A DNA stretch of 64,000 nt from Hymenobacter sp. H14-R3 (GCF_030063445.1 NZ_JASITD010000002.1:140334-204333); one strand, 5' to 3'; counted from the first letter of the stretch, positions 52,458 to 61,686 are shown. The notes: a model not told the origin generated them from the letters alone. Made by a program: numbers and translations.

Positions 52458-53426
52458 CTACGGCACGTAGCTGGTTTCGACGCGGAACTTGGCGTCGGTG
52501 GTGCCCAGCTTTTGCACGGCGCGGGGCGAGAGGCGCACCAGGATGTTGTCGTTTTCGCCGGTGTCGGGCAGCGTACCGATGACGCGCACGTACACCGACT
52601 GGCCGTTCATCTGGTTCTTCACCTGCATAATGGTGCCCACGGGGGCCGTTTTGTGCAGGGCCAGATACTTATCGGTGCCGCTGTTGCCGATGGCCGAGGC
52701 AATGCCCACGTCGGTTTTGCGGGCTACCAGCTCGCTGGCGCGGGTGGGGCTGCGGGTTTCGGCGGCCTCTTCGCGCTTTTCGGCGGGCGTGGCGGCGGTT
52801 ACGGTGGCAATCTGGGCCGGCGCGGTGGGGTTAATCTTCGGCGTGGAGGCGGGGGTATCTGAGGCAGCGGGGCGGGCGGCGGCTACCGGAGTGGCCGCTA
52901 CGGGCGCAGCCCCGGCCTCGGCGGCGCGCAGCAGCAGCTCCTGGCCCACGCGCACCGACCCGCCGCTGGGCAAGTGATTAAGCAGCAGCAGCTCGGCGGG
53001 CGAGAGGTTGAAGCGGCGGGCAATGCCAAACAGCGTTTCGCCTTTGGCTACGGTGTAGCGGTCGGGCACGGTGGTGGTGGCGGGCGCAGCGGCAGCGGGC
53101 GCGATGGCAGCCATAGTTTTGGCCGGAGTAACCGCCGCAGCCGCGGCACTGGCGCGGCCGGCGGGCCGCGGTATCAGCACCACTTCGCCAATGCCGAGGC
53201 CGCTTTTCAGCTGCGGGTTGGCGGCGGTAATCTGGTCTACCGTCACTTTGTAGCGGCGGCTGAGGGCAAACATGGTTTCGCCCTGGGCCACGCGGTGGCG
53301 CACGAAGCGCTGGCCGTTGCGCATTTCCTGGCCGATGGAGTCGGCGGGCAGGCGGTGGCCGGCGGGCGGCGTGGCCAGCGGGCCGTGCAGCGAATTAAGT
53401 ATCAGGAAGGAAGCAAGCAGACTCAT
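52458..53426 (-). CDS. LysM-domain protein with RlpA-like double-psi barrel
   Basis: A 322-residue exported protein from the ATG at 53426 (MSLLASFLILNSL). Two LysM modules that bind peptidoglycan sugars: 'HRVAQGETMFALSRRYKVTVDQITAANP' and 'YTVAKGETLFGIARRFNLSPAELLLLNHL'. A Pro/Ala/Thr linker follows, and the C-terminus 'ALHKTAPVGTIMQVKNQMNGQSVYVRVIGTLP' with 'VRLSPRAVQKLG' resembles the septal-ring lytic transglycosylase RlpA barrel. The catalytic Asp of RlpA appears in 'TLPDTGENDNILV' (approximate). It may work in cell-wall remodelling. Confidence 0.9.
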   Translation of the reverse strand: MSLLASFLILNSLHGPLATPPAGHRLPADSIGQEMRNGQRFVRHRVAQGETMFALSRRYKVTVDQITAANPQLKSGLGIGEVVLIPRPAGRASAAAAAVTPAKTMAAIAPAAAAPATTTVPDRYTVAKGETLFGIARRFNLSPAELLLLNHLPSGGSVRVGQELLLRAAEAGAAPVAATPVAAARPAASDTPASTPKINPTAPAQIATVTAATPAEKREEAAETRSPTRASELVARKTDVGIASAIGNSGTDKYLALHKTAPVGTIMQVKNQMNGQSVYVRVIGTLPDTGENDNILVRLSPRAVQKLGTTDAKFRVETSYVP

Positions 53427-53636
53427 GCGCAGAAGCAAGGCTAAAAATGTACCAAAACCAGCGCTCGGCCGGCCCCGGCTCAGTGCCAGCGGTAGGCAAA
53501 GTAAATAGCTAGCGGCCGGGCGGCGGTAGTTTCGGGCCCAAAGCCAGCCGGCCAGCCCCCGTTTTGCAGCCGGAAGCCGGGCCAAAGCACAGGCTCCTTC
53601 ACCTATTCACCAACTCACTCCTTCACTCCTTCCCCC

Positions 53637-54395
53637 ATGTCTGCTCTCGGCATCATTCCGGCCCGCTACGCTTCTACCCGCCTGCCCGGCAAGCCCCTCG
53701 TGGACCTGGGCGGCCAGTCTATGATACAGCGCGTGGTGGCGCAGGCCCGGCGGGCGGGCCTGGCGCGGGTAGTGGTGGCCACCGACGATGCGCGCATTTT
53801 CGACCACGTGCGCGGCTTTGGGGGCGAGGCCGTGCGCACGCGCCCCGACCACCCCAGCGGCACCGACCGCGTGTGGGAGGCGTTTGAGCTACTAGGCCAG
53901 CCGGCCGAGGTGAGCTGCATCGTGAATATTCAGGGCGATGAGCCCTTTATCCACCCGGCCCAGATAGATGCGCTGGTCGATTTATTCAGCCAAAGCCCGC
54001 CGCCGGCCATTGCCACGCTCATCAAGCCCGTGCTCACGGAGGAAGAATTATTCAGCCCCCACCTGCCCAAAGTAGTCACCGACCAGCGGGGTAATGCGCT
54101 GTATTTCAGCCGCCACCCCCTCCCCTACCAGCGCCAGCATGCCCCCGCCGAGTGGCTGGCCCACCACCGCTACTACCGCCACCTGGGCCTGTATGCCTAC
54201 CAGCCCGCCGTGCTGCGCCAGCTCACGCTGCTGCCGCCCTCGCCCCTGGAGCTGGCCGAAAGCTTGGAGCAGCTGCGCTGGCTGGAAGCTGGCTTTCATA
54301 TTCAAACCGCTGTCACTGAGCTGGATGCCTTTGGCATCGACACGCCCGAAGACGTAGTGCGGGCGAGAGAGCGACTGCGCAGCTTTGTTGACTGA
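53637..54395 (+). CDS. kdsB: 3-deoxy-manno-octulosonate cytidylyltransferase
   Basis: A 252-residue enzyme that makes CMP-Kdo for lipopolysaccharide. Signatures: 'IIPARYASTRLPGKPLVDLGGQSMIQRV', 'VVVATDDARI', 'RTRPDHPSGTDRVWEAFELL', 'NIQGDEPFI', 'YFSRHPLPYQR' and 'ESLEQLRWLEAG'. It begins just behind a short GAAGGAGTGAGTTGG-like stretch. Cytoplasmic, probably monocistronic. Confidence 0.96.
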   Translation: MSALGIIPARYASTRLPGKPLVDLGGQSMIQRVVAQARRAGLARVVVATDDARIFDHVRGFGGEAVRTRPDHPSGTDRVWEAFELLGQPAEVSCIVNIQGDEPFIHPAQIDALVDLFSQSPPPAIATLIKPVLTEEELFSPHLPKVVTDQRGNALYFSRHPLPYQRQHAPAEWLAHHRYYRHLGLYAYQPAVLRQLTLLPPSPLELAESLEQLRWLEAGFHIQTAVTELDAFGIDTPEDVVRARERLRSFVD

Positions 54396-54483
54396 TGGGG
54401 TGCAGCCAAGCGTAGCGCTGGTTCGAAGGCACTGCACAATAACAAGTATTGCTCATTTACGAACCACCCATTGCCTATCCGCC

Positions 54484-55209
54484 TCAAGGCTTTTCCTGCA
54501 TACTGAAGCGGATGCGCAGGGTGGCGGGCACGCGCACGGGCTGGCCGGCGAGGCGGGCGGGCGTCCACCAGGGCATGAGGCGCACTAGGCGCAGGGCTTC
54601 TTCGTCGAGACCTGCGCCGATGCCTTTGGCCACCTCGGCGTCGAGGATGCGCCCGGCCTCGTCTACCACGAAGCTCACAAACACGTCGCCGGACAGGTTC
54701 TGGACCTTGGCGGCCTCGGGGTAGCGCACGTTTTGCTGCAAGTAGGTGCGGTAGGCCTCCACGCCGCCGGGGTAGGTAGGCTGCTCGTCGGCGAGGTTGA
54801 GCAGGCCGGCTACTACCTCTACCCCCGCCGCGGCGGTGTTGCCACCCACCCCCACCGCATGCATGGTGAGGGCTACGGGCCCCGCGGCTTTCAGGGCCAC
54901 CGTTTGGGTCTGATAGCCAGCGCACTTGAGCGTGAGCACGGGGTTAGGCAACTCGCTGGACAGCAAAAAGTTGCCAGCGGAATTGGTGGTAGCGTTGGTG
55001 GCCGCGTCTTTCATCGTGATGAACACGCCGGGCAGCGGGTCGCCCTTATCGTTGATAATGCGCCCCGTAATGGCGAGCGCCGCCGGGCGAGCCGCAGCTA
55101 CTAGTGGGGCGGCCGCGCTTTGGCTGGGCAAAGCCGCCGCTGCGCCAAGTACCCAGGCTGCGACCAGCACCTGACGCGTCACCCGAAAGTGCAGTAAATA
55201 TTTATTCAT
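54484..55209 (-). CDS. Energy-transducer TonB-type protein with carboxypeptidase-like domain
   Basis: A 241-residue protein with an N-terminal signal or anchor (about 10-34). Residues 47-115 form a carboxypeptidase-regulatory-like module ('TGRIINDKGDPLPGVFITMKDAATNATTNSAGNFLLSS'), then a TonB C-terminal domain: 'YRTYLQQNVRYPEAAKVQNLSGDVFVSFVVDEAGRILDAEV', 'EALRLVRLMPWWTPARLAGQPVRV'. It likely belongs to the TonB family of Bacteroidota that couples or senses outer-membrane receptors. No Pro-rich spacer is present. Confidence 0.88.
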   Translation of the reverse strand: MNKYLLHFRVTRQVLVAAWVLGAAAALPSQSAAAPLVAAARPAALAITGRIINDKGDPLPGVFITMKDAATNATTNSAGNFLLSSELPNPVLTLKCAGYQTQTVALKAAGPVALTMHAVGVGGNTAAAGVEVVAGLLNLADEQPTYPGGVEAYRTYLQQNVRYPEAAKVQNLSGDVFVSFVVDEAGRILDAEVAKGIGAGLDEEALRLVRLMPWWTPARLAGQPVRVPATLRIRFSMQEKP

Positions 55210-55323
55210 CGAAAAGTACAGTATAGATGGGAATACCTCACAAGTATAAGTAGTTAGGCGTTAATTTTCCTAACCAGTCATCCCGAATTAATCCTGTATG
55301 CATCTATAAGCTTCGGGGCGGCA

Positions 55324-55797
55324 TTAGTTGCGCTTAGCCTGGCCTACTGCCTCCTGCTCGGGGCCGCTTTCGCGGCGCTCCTGCTGCATTTCTTTGGATA
55401 GAAAAAAATTGAGCGCCGTACGGATAACGGCGATGGCCCCGAGCTTGCCAATCTGCTCCCAGCTGGGGGCAATGGCCGTGGAGAGAATATCGGCTCCCAG
55501 CTGAAATTCCAGCGCCAGGGCGAGGTAGCGCGCCAGCGTGAGCCGGATGGCCGTGAAATCGGTTGTGCGCCGGGCCAGCAGCGCCCGCGCCAGCAGCCCG
55601 CCCGCCACCACAATGCCCAGCGAAATAATGAGCGCCCCCACCACTTCCACGCCCAGCTTCAGCCACTGCACACCGGCCACTACGCCTTCCTCGGTATGCG
55701 AAAAAAGCGTGGCGGGCACCTCGGGAATTGGCAGCATAAAGATTAAACGCTTATGGTGAAACGGCGCTAATGTGCCAACTGTATCTTGCTCACTCAT
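55324..55797 (-). CDS. DUF1622-family membrane protein
   Basis: A 157-residue protein; an ATG at 55737 would give 137 residues. Three hydrophobic segments (about 45-72, 95-110, 120-137) with 'RTTDFTAIRLTLARYLALALEFQLGADILSTAIAPSWEQIGKLGAIAVIRTALNFFLSKE', the DUF1622 signature. Function unknown. Confidence 0.92.
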   Translation of the reverse strand: MSEQDTVGTLAPFHHKRLIFMLPIPEVPATLFSHTEEGVVAGVQWLKLGVEVVGALIISLGIVVAGGLLARALLARRTTDFTAIRLTLARYLALALEFQLGADILSTAIAPSWEQIGKLGAIAVIRTALNFFLSKEMQQERRESGPEQEAVGQAKRN

Positions 55798-55814
55798 CTC
55801 AATTGTAATTAAGC

Positions 55815-56141
55815 GTGAACTTATTACAGCTTATAGAATCAGTTTGGCAAGGGACATCTATTGAGGAAGTTGCGGCTCATCAAATTCCGCACCCAGATGC
55901 TGAAGAGGCAGGATTTTATATGCACAATGAAGCCAACCTGAATAGTCAATTAGTTTTTTTCGACTTGGAGCAGGTACCACCCTACCTATTTATCACAGTT
56001 GCCGACAAAAAGCATGAATCTTTCTTCTCCCTATCTGAATTAGCGGATTTTATACCAGAATATACCAATTCTTTAGGCAAAACAGCTACCCCACAAACTG
56101 TGGCAGAGGCCCTGATACACTATCACAAATACGGCGCCTAA
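55815..56141 (+). CDS. Hypothetical protein, low-GC
   Basis: A 108-residue soluble protein with GTG start at 55815. It has a helix-rich acidic composition ('IESVWQGTSIEEVAAHQIPHPDAEEAGFYM', 'SFFSLSELADFIPEYTNSLG') and no known family. It overlaps the last four bases of the CCA-enzyme gene in convergent orientation. Its AT-rich codons contrast sharply with all neighbours, a sign of transfer. Confidence 0.7.
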   Translation: MNLLQLIESVWQGTSIEEVAAHQIPHPDAEEAGFYMHNEANLNSQLVFFDLEQVPPYLFITVADKKHESFFSLSELADFIPEYTNSLGKTATPQTVAEALIHYHKYGA

Positions 56142-57559
56142 TTAACCACCGCTACCAGCCCCAGCGCCGCGCCACGCTTGCGCAGCAGCGCGTAGGCGGG
56201 CTCCCACTCGTTGGGCACTTCGCCTTCCAAAATGGCTTCCAGCACGGCTTCTTTCAGCTCGCCCACCTGGCGCGAGGGCTTGAGGCCGAAGGTTTCCATG
56301 ATGACCTCGCCGGTGATGACGGGTTTGAAATTGCGCAGGTGGTCCTTGCTCTCGATTTCGCGCAGCTTCTCCTCCACCGTGTCAAAGTTGCTGAGGTAGC
56401 GGGCTTTACGCTGGTGGTCCTTACTGGTAATGTCGGCCCGGCACAGCAGCATGAGGCGGTCGATATCGTCGCCGGCCTCGAACAGCAAACGCCTTACGGC
56501 AGAGTCGGTTACGATGGCCTTACTCAGCACAATGGGCCGCAGATGCAGGCGCACGAGCTTCTGTACCATGCGCATTTCCTCGCCCAGCGGCAGCTTGAGG
56601 TCGGTAAAAATCTGCGGCACCCAGCGCGCGCCTTTGTCCTCGTGGCCGTGAAACGTCCAGCCCACTTTAGGGTCGAATCGCTTGGTGGCGGGCTTGGCAA
56701 TGTCGTGCAGAATGGCGGCCCAGCGCAGCCACAGGTCGCCGCCCGCAGCAGCCACGTTATCAAGCACTTGCAGGGTATGGTAAAAATTATCCTTGTGGGC
56801 GTGCTGGCCCACTTTCTCCACGCCGTGCAGCAGCGCCATCTTGGGGAAAATGAGTTGAAGCAGACCCGTCTGAAACAGCAGCTTGAAGCCGTAGCTGGGC
56901 ACCGGCGACTCCACTATCTTATTGATTTCGACCGTAATCCGCTCCTGCGACACAATCTTAATCCGCTCCTTGTTGCGGCCGATGGCGTCGAACGTGTCGG
57001 GCTCAATGTCGAAATCAAGCTGGCTCGCAAACCGGATGGCGCGCAGCATCCGCAGCGGGTCGTCGGAGAACGTGATATCGGGCCCCAGCGGCGTGCGGAT
57101 AATTTTGGCGGCCAGGTCCTTCATGCCGTCGTAGCGGTCAACGAGCGCACCGAAGTCGGCGGCGTTCAGGCTCAGGCCCAGCGCGTTGATGGTGAAGTCG
57201 CGGCGGGCCAGGTCGTCTTCCAGCGTGCCGGCCTCCACCTCCGGCTTGCGGCTTTCGGCGCGGTAGCTTTCCTTGCGGGCGCCCACAAACTCGATTTCGC
57301 CGGCCTCCTCAGTGGGTAGCATGGCGGTGCCAAAGTTCTTGAACACCGTGACGCGGCCGCGGCCCGGCAGCCGCCGCCCCACTGCCTCGGCCAGCCGAAT
57401 ACCGTCGCCCACGGTCACCACATCAATGTCTTTGCTGGCCCGTTGCAGCGCCAAATCGCGCACGTAGCCGCCAATAACGTAGGTCGGCTGGCCCAGTTCC
57501 TGAGCGGCGTCGGCAATGGTGCGGAAAATGGGCAGGTCGGGCAGCGTGGGCGTAGTCAT
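56138..57559 (-). CDS. cca: CCA-adding enzyme / tRNA nucleotidyltransferase with HD domain
   Basis: A 473-residue nucleotidyltransferase from the ATG at 57559. Head motif 'VIGGYVRDLALQRASKDIDVVTVGDG' (Gly-Gly and Asp-x-Asp), 'ARRDFTINALGLSLN', 'DPLRMLRAIRFASQLDFDIEPDT' and the HD domain 'HKDNFYHTLQVLDNVAAAGGDLWLRWAAILHDIAKPATK'. It adds or repairs the 3' CCA of tRNAs. The overlap with the convergent gene is four bases. Confidence 0.95.
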   Translation of the reverse strand: MTTPTLPDLPIFRTIADAAQELGQPTYVIGGYVRDLALQRASKDIDVVTVGDGIRLAEAVGRRLPGRGRVTVFKNFGTAMLPTEEAGEIEFVGARKESYRAESRKPEVEAGTLEDDLARRDFTINALGLSLNAADFGALVDRYDGMKDLAAKIIRTPLGPDITFSDDPLRMLRAIRFASQLDFDIEPDTFDAIGRNKERIKIVSQERITVEINKIVESPVPSYGFKLLFQTGLLQLIFPKMALLHGVEKVGQHAHKDNFYHTLQVLDNVAAAGGDLWLRWAAILHDIAKPATKRFDPKVGWTFHGHEDKGARWVPQIFTDLKLPLGEEMRMVQKLVRLHLRPIVLSKAIVTDSAVRRLLFEAGDDIDRLMLLCRADITSKDHQRKARYLSNFDTVEEKLREIESKDHLRNFKPVITGEVIMETFGLKPSRQVGELKEAVLEAILEGEVPNEWEPAYALLRKRGAALGLVAVVN

Positions 57560-57833
57560 GGGGCAGCGCAGTTTTAGTAAAATCGGGGGCCGCACTGCCA
57601 AAAACCGGCGGCCGGCGCGGGCAATGCGAACTACAAAGTTGGCACCCGCGGGCCGTTGGCGGGTGCTACCCCGCCCCGCGCTGCCTCCACCACCCGGCCA
57701 ACCAGCCGCCCGAGTGGTGCTTGCTTACCAAAAACTAGCCAGATACTTTCGGGAACTGCCCTACCCAGGCCCGCCGAAATACCTTGCGCTACCGGGCGGC
57801 GGCATTCCTACCCGCCGGCCCGCGCTTTTGCTT

Positions 57834-59357
57834 ATGCGCATGTGCACTACTTTCCGGGGCTGGCCGCTGGCGCTGGCCGCCTTGCTGCTGGGCTGCCGGG
57901 CGGCCCTTCCAACCACCGTTACTAATACCGCGGCGGCTTCGCTGGCAGCACCGCGCCCCCCGCAGGTGTTCAACGTGCGGGCCTACGGGGCCGTGGGCGA
58001 TGGCCGCACCGACGACGCGCCCGCCCTGCAACGCGCCCTGGATGCCTGCGCGGCGGCCGGAGGCGGCCGGGTGCTGGTGCCGGCCGGCGCCACGTTCGTG
58101 GCCGGGCCGTTTGCGTTGCGCTCGCACGTAGAACTGTGCGTGGAAAGCGGGGCCACTATCCTGGCCAGCCCCGACCTGAGCCGCTACACCCAATCGGCCT
58201 TCGCCGCCGACAACCTGGGCGAGGGCAGCCGCTGGATAAGCGCCGACAACCTGGAGCAGGTAACGCTGTGCGGCGGCGGCACCATCGACGGCAATTCCCA
58301 GGCCTTTCTAGGCCCCGAAAGCGGCGACGCCCTCACCGTGAAGCGCGGGCCCAACGGCGAGGATATGCGCCCACACGTACTCACGCTGGTGGGCGTTAAG
58401 GGACTGCGCATCCGCGACTTAGCCATTGGCAACGCGGCCTACTGGAACATTCACCTGGCGGGCTGCGACGACGTGGCCATTTCCGACCTCACGGTGCGCA
58501 ACGACCAGCGCGTGCCCAACAGTGATGGCATCGACGTGGACCACAGCCGCCGCGTGCGCATCACCAACTGCCACATCGAGTCGGGCGACGATGCCATCTG
58601 CCTCAAAAACCGCCGCGAGTTTGCCGACCGCGGGCCCTGCGAAGACATTACCGTGAGCAACTGCACGCTCATTTCGCGCTCGTGCGCCTTCAAAATCGGG
58701 TCCGAAAACGTGGACCATATTGGCCGGGTGGTAGTCGATAATTGCGTGGTGAGCGGCAGCAACCGGGGCTTGGGCATCCAGAACCGCGACGAGGGCACGG
58801 TATCCAACGTGCTGTTTTCCAACATCATCGTCGAATCACACTATGTTTCGGGTACCTGGTGGGGCAAGGCCGAACCGATTTACGTCACCGCCTTTCGCCG
58901 GCCCGACCACGGGGCCAGCCGCCGCTACGCCCCCGGCCAAACCGAGGGCCGCGCCGGGGCCGTGCACGACATTTATTTCAGCAACATAAAGTGCCAGAGC
59001 GAAAACGGCATCTACGTGAGCGGCGAAACGGCCGGCCTGGTCAGCAATATTTTCTTCGACCAGGTTGATGTGCAGCTCACCAAAACTACCGCCCTGCCCG
59101 GCGGCGTGTACGACCAGCGCCCCGCGCCCGGCCCCGGCCTGGTACCGGGCAGCACGTCGGCCTTTTACCTCGACCGCGCCAGCGCTATCACGCTGCGCAA
59201 CTGCTCGGTACGCTGGGGCGCCAACCCGCCCGCCTACTTCGCCCACGCCCTGGAAAGCCACGGCGTAACGGGCCTGCGCCTGGGCGGCCTCACGGGCGAA
59301 TCGGCCTTTCCGAAGCGCTTGGCCGCCGCGAAGGAGTACCCCACGCCCACGAAATAA
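57834..59357 (+). CDS. Exported glycosyl hydrolase family 28 (polygalacturonase-like)
   Basis: A 507-residue protein from the ATG at 57834. Signal peptide with lipobox 'LLLGC', so it is a surface or periplasmic lipoprotein. The right-handed beta-helix signatures of GH28 are seen: 'AYGAVGDGRTDDAPALQRAL', 'NSDGIDVDHSRRVRITNCHIESGDDAICLK' (two of the catalytic aspartates), 'GSENVDHIG' and 'RGLGIQNRDEG'. The classic His in G-H-G is replaced by Asp-His-Ile; substrate could be rhamnogalacturonan or another pectin. It is followed by a second glycosidase, so the two form a small pectin-use pair without SusC/D. Confidence 0.9.
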   Translation: MRMCTTFRGWPLALAALLLGCRAALPTTVTNTAAASLAAPRPPQVFNVRAYGAVGDGRTDDAPALQRALDACAAAGGGRVLVPAGATFVAGPFALRSHVELCVESGATILASPDLSRYTQSAFAADNLGEGSRWISADNLEQVTLCGGGTIDGNSQAFLGPESGDALTVKRGPNGEDMRPHVLTLVGVKGLRIRDLAIGNAAYWNIHLAGCDDVAISDLTVRNDQRVPNSDGIDVDHSRRVRITNCHIESGDDAICLKNRREFADRGPCEDITVSNCTLISRSCAFKIGSENVDHIGRVVVDNCVVSGSNRGLGIQNRDEGTVSNVLFSNIIVESHYVSGTWWGKAEPIYVTAFRRPDHGASRRYAPGQTEGRAGAVHDIYFSNIKCQSENGIYVSGETAGLVSNIFFDQVDVQLTKTTALPGGVYDQRPAPGPGLVPGSTSAFYLDRASAITLRNCSVRWGANPPAYFAHALESHGVTGLRLGGLTGESAFPKRLAAAKEYPTPTK

Positions 59358-59364
59358 AAAATCG

Positions 59365-59398
59365 TTTGTCATTGCGAGCAGCGCGAAGCAATGACAAA
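59365..59398 (+). terminator. Hairpin of the GCGAGCAGCGCGAAGC type, between the glycosidases
   Basis: TTTGTCATTGC and GCAATGACAAA are perfect 11-base arms around GAGCAGCGCGAA. Starts eight bases after the GH28 stop. The loop resembles those of a repeat family common in this group. Confidence 0.6.
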
Positions 59399-59419
59399 TT
59401 ATTGATATCCACCCACGCT

Positions 59420-60406
59420 ATGTTACTGAAAATCTGGATTTTACTACTTTCACTGCTACCCCTGGCTCAGCCCGCCCGCAGCCAGCCGCGCCGTTTGCGG
59501 GCGCTGGCCTCGCCGGTGCTGCTGCGGGGCGATGCCCGCACGGCCTACCGCGACCCGGCCGTACTCTACGAAAAGGGCACGTTTTACCTCTACTACACGC
59601 TGGTCGAAACCGAGGCCGACGGCCGGGTGTACTCCTACGTGGCCTTCAGCACGAGCCGCGACCTGAAAGCCTGGACGCCCGCCCAAAAAATCACGGAGCG
59701 CAACCAGAACCTCGATTATTCGAGCCCCGGCAATATCATTCGCGTTAAGAACGAGTGGGTGCTGTGCCTTCAAACCTACCCGCGCCCCAGCTACACCGCC
59801 GACCAGATGCCGCGCTTCGGCACCGGCGACGCCCGCCTGTTTCTCATGCGCAGCCCCGACCTGCGGCATTGGTCGGCCCCCGAGCTGCTGCGCGTGAAAG
59901 GCCCCACCGTGGACGAAAAAAGCCTGGGCCGCATGATTGACCCCTACCTGCTGCCCGACCCCCGGCAGCCGGGCCAATACTCCATCTTCTACAAGCAGAA
60001 CGGCGTGAGCCGCTCCACATCTACTGACCTGGTTACCTGGACGTTCGCCGGCTCGGCCGAGTCGGGTGAGAACGTCTGCGTATTATCCGAACCCGACGGT
60101 TACTACCTCTTCAACTCCCCCAAAAACGGCATCAACATCAAGAAATCCAGCGACTTACAGCACTGGGTCGATTGGCAGCCGCTCATCACCCTGGGCCAGG
60201 GCCAACCCGGCTGGGACTGGGCCAAAGGCCGCCTTACCGCCGGTGCCGCCCTCGACCTGCGCCACGTGCCGGGCGTGCGGCGCTACCTGCTTTTTTTCCA
60301 CGGCTCGGGCCCGCTAACCGAGGAGCAGGGCGACTTCGACAAAAACGCCTCCATCGGCCTGGCCTGGAGCACCGACCTGCGCACCTGGCACTGGCCGGGC
60401 GAGTAA
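59420..60406 (+). CDS. Exported five-bladed propeller glycosidase (GH43/GH32-like)
   Basis: A 328-residue protein from the ATG at 59420, with signal 'ILLLSLLPLAQPARSQ'. Signature 'YRDPAVLYEKGTFYLYYTLVE' (first catalytic Asp of GH43-like propellers), 'FSTSRDLKAWTPAQKI', 'RMIDPYLLPDPRQPGQYSIFYKQNG' (second acidic residue) and 'GPTVDEKS'. The order fits the GH43/GH32 clan or the GH130-like family; exact assignment needs a search. It acts with the preceding GH28, probably on a plant polysaccharide. Confidence 0.75.
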   Translation: MLLKIWILLLSLLPLAQPARSQPRRLRALASPVLLRGDARTAYRDPAVLYEKGTFYLYYTLVETEADGRVYSYVAFSTSRDLKAWTPAQKITERNQNLDYSSPGNIIRVKNEWVLCLQTYPRPSYTADQMPRFGTGDARLFLMRSPDLRHWSAPELLRVKGPTVDEKSLGRMIDPYLLPDPRQPGQYSIFYKQNGVSRSTSTDLVTWTFAGSAESGENVCVLSEPDGYYLFNSPKNGINIKKSSDLQHWVDWQPLITLGQGQPGWDWAKGRLTAGAALDLRHVPGVRRYLLFFHGSGPLTEEQGDFDKNASIGLAWSTDLRTWHWPGE

Positions 60407-60467
60407 GCTGTTGGCTATAAGGTGTTAAGGCCTATTCAGAAAGGGCCTCTACAAGCCATCAACCAAC

Positions 60468-61040
60468 TTACTCGCGCACCACTTCAAGCTTGCCGCCCGG
60501 CCCCAAGCGCACCACCCGCGAGGGGGCCACGCGGGTAGCATCATCCTGCCGCCAGGTCACTACGTGCCCGACGCCGCGCACCAGGGCCGCATCAACTTCA
60601 GCAAATACGGCGGGCGCCGGCTCACCGGGCTTGTTGGCCGAGGTGGAAACCAGTCCGTGGCCCAGGCGACGCACCACTTTGTGGCAAAATTCATCCTGCG
60701 TCACGCGCAGGCCCACCGTGCCATCGGGAGCCAGCAGGCCAGGGGCAATGGCCCGGCTGGCGGGCAGGATGTAGGTAGTGGGCCGGGTTTGGGCAGCCAG
60801 GGCGGCTTCCAGCTCGTCGGGCACCTGGGCGGCGTAGCGGCGTAGCATGGCCAGGTCGGCTACCAGCACAATGCTGGGCTTGCCTTCGGGGCGGCCCTTC
60901 AGCTTATAGAGCTTTTCTACGGCGCGGGGCACTTCAGCGTCGCAGCCCAAGCCCCACACCGTATCGGTGGGGTACAGAATTACCTCTTGGTTGAGCAGCG
61001 CATCGACTGCTATATCAACTTCTTGCCTGAAAAAGACCAC
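60468..61040 (-). CDS. tsaC: Threonylcarbamoyl-AMP synthase (Sua5/TsaC family)
   Basis: A 190-residue enzyme making threonylcarbamoyl-AMP for t6A37 of tRNA. The signature 'ILYPTDTVWGLGCDAEVPRAVEKLYKLKGRPEGKPSIVLV' is intact, as is the later 'LVSTSANKPGEPA'. No C-terminal Sua5 extension is present, so it is the short TsaC-like form. Essential for accurate translation. Confidence 0.92.
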   Translation of the reverse strand: MVFFRQEVDIAVDALLNQEVILYPTDTVWGLGCDAEVPRAVEKLYKLKGRPEGKPSIVLVADLAMLRRYAAQVPDELEAALAAQTRPTTYILPASRAIAPGLLAPDGTVGLRVTQDEFCHKVVRRLGHGLVSTSANKPGEPAPAVFAEVDAALVRGVGHVVTWRQDDATRVAPSRVVRLGPGGKLEVVRE

Positions 61041-61117
61041 AGATTCAAACGGATTTAACGGATTACGCAGATACGCCGCTTACGCGGCTGACTACGTGGG
61101 AGTACTAATAGTACGGG

Positions 61118-61300
61118 TTATTGGTTTAATTTCAGCCAATTGCAGGCGGCTACTATGCCCCATACTAGTAGCAGGCCGAATAAGAGCGCGGCCATCCCGA
61201 AGAGTCCGGCAATAGCCCGTCGCTCAGACCAGTTGCTGGTTGCATCCAGCGCTTCCATAAACCAGTCGTAGAGACGCTTCACGGTCGTATTTCCTGACAC
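61118..61300 (-). CDS. Small single-helix membrane protein
   Basis: A 60-residue protein beginning 'MSGNTTVKRLYDWFMEALDATSNWSERRAIAGLFG' and followed by one helix 'MAALLFGLLLVWGIVAACNW'. Amphipathic N-terminus, one span. It overlaps the 3' end of the methylmalonyl-CoA epimerase gene by 22 bases in the same strand. Real gene plausible, function unknown. Confidence 0.6.
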   Translation of the reverse strand: MSGNTTVKRLYDWFMEALDATSNWSERRAIAGLFGMAALLFGLLLVWGIVAACNWLKLNQ

Positions 61301-61686
61301 AACTCTACTAGTACGCCGCCGGCGCTTTTGGGGTGTACGAAGCAGACTAGCTTATTATCGGCTCCACGCTTGGGCACTTCATTTAATAATACAAAGCCCT
61401 CGGCGCGCAGGCGGGCCATTTCGGCCACGATGTCATCGACCTCGAAGGCTACGTGGTGAATGCCCTCGGGCTTCTTCTCCAGGAATTTGGTGATGGCGCT
61501 GTCGGGGCTGGTGCCGGCCAGCAACTCGATTTTGGAACCGCCGATTTGGAAGAAAACAGTGTCTACGGCCTCGCTGGGCACGTGTTCGGTTTTGTAGGGC
61601 GGCTGGCCCAGCAGGCGCGTGTAGAGGTCGGTGGCGGCGGCCAGGTCGCGCACGGCCAGGCCCAGGTGTTCGAGGTTGGTAAGCAT
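61279..61686 (-). CDS. mce: Methylmalonyl-CoA epimerase
   Basis: A 135-residue vicinal-oxygen-chelate enzyme from the ATG at 61686 (MLTNLEHLGLAVRDL). Metal ligands: His in 'NLEHLGLAV', Gln/Glu in 'FFQIGGSKIELLAG', His in 'EGIHHVAFEVDD' and Glu in 'GGVLVELCQ'. It converts S- to R-methylmalonyl-CoA in propionate metabolism. The partner mutase is outside the window. Confidence 0.93.
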   Translation of the reverse strand: MLTNLEHLGLAVRDLAAATDLYTRLLGQPPYKTEHVPSEAVDTVFFQIGGSKIELLAGTSPDSAITKFLEKKPEGIHHVAFEVDDIVAEMARLRAEGFVLLNEVPKRGADNKLVCFVHPKSAGGVLVELCQEIRP

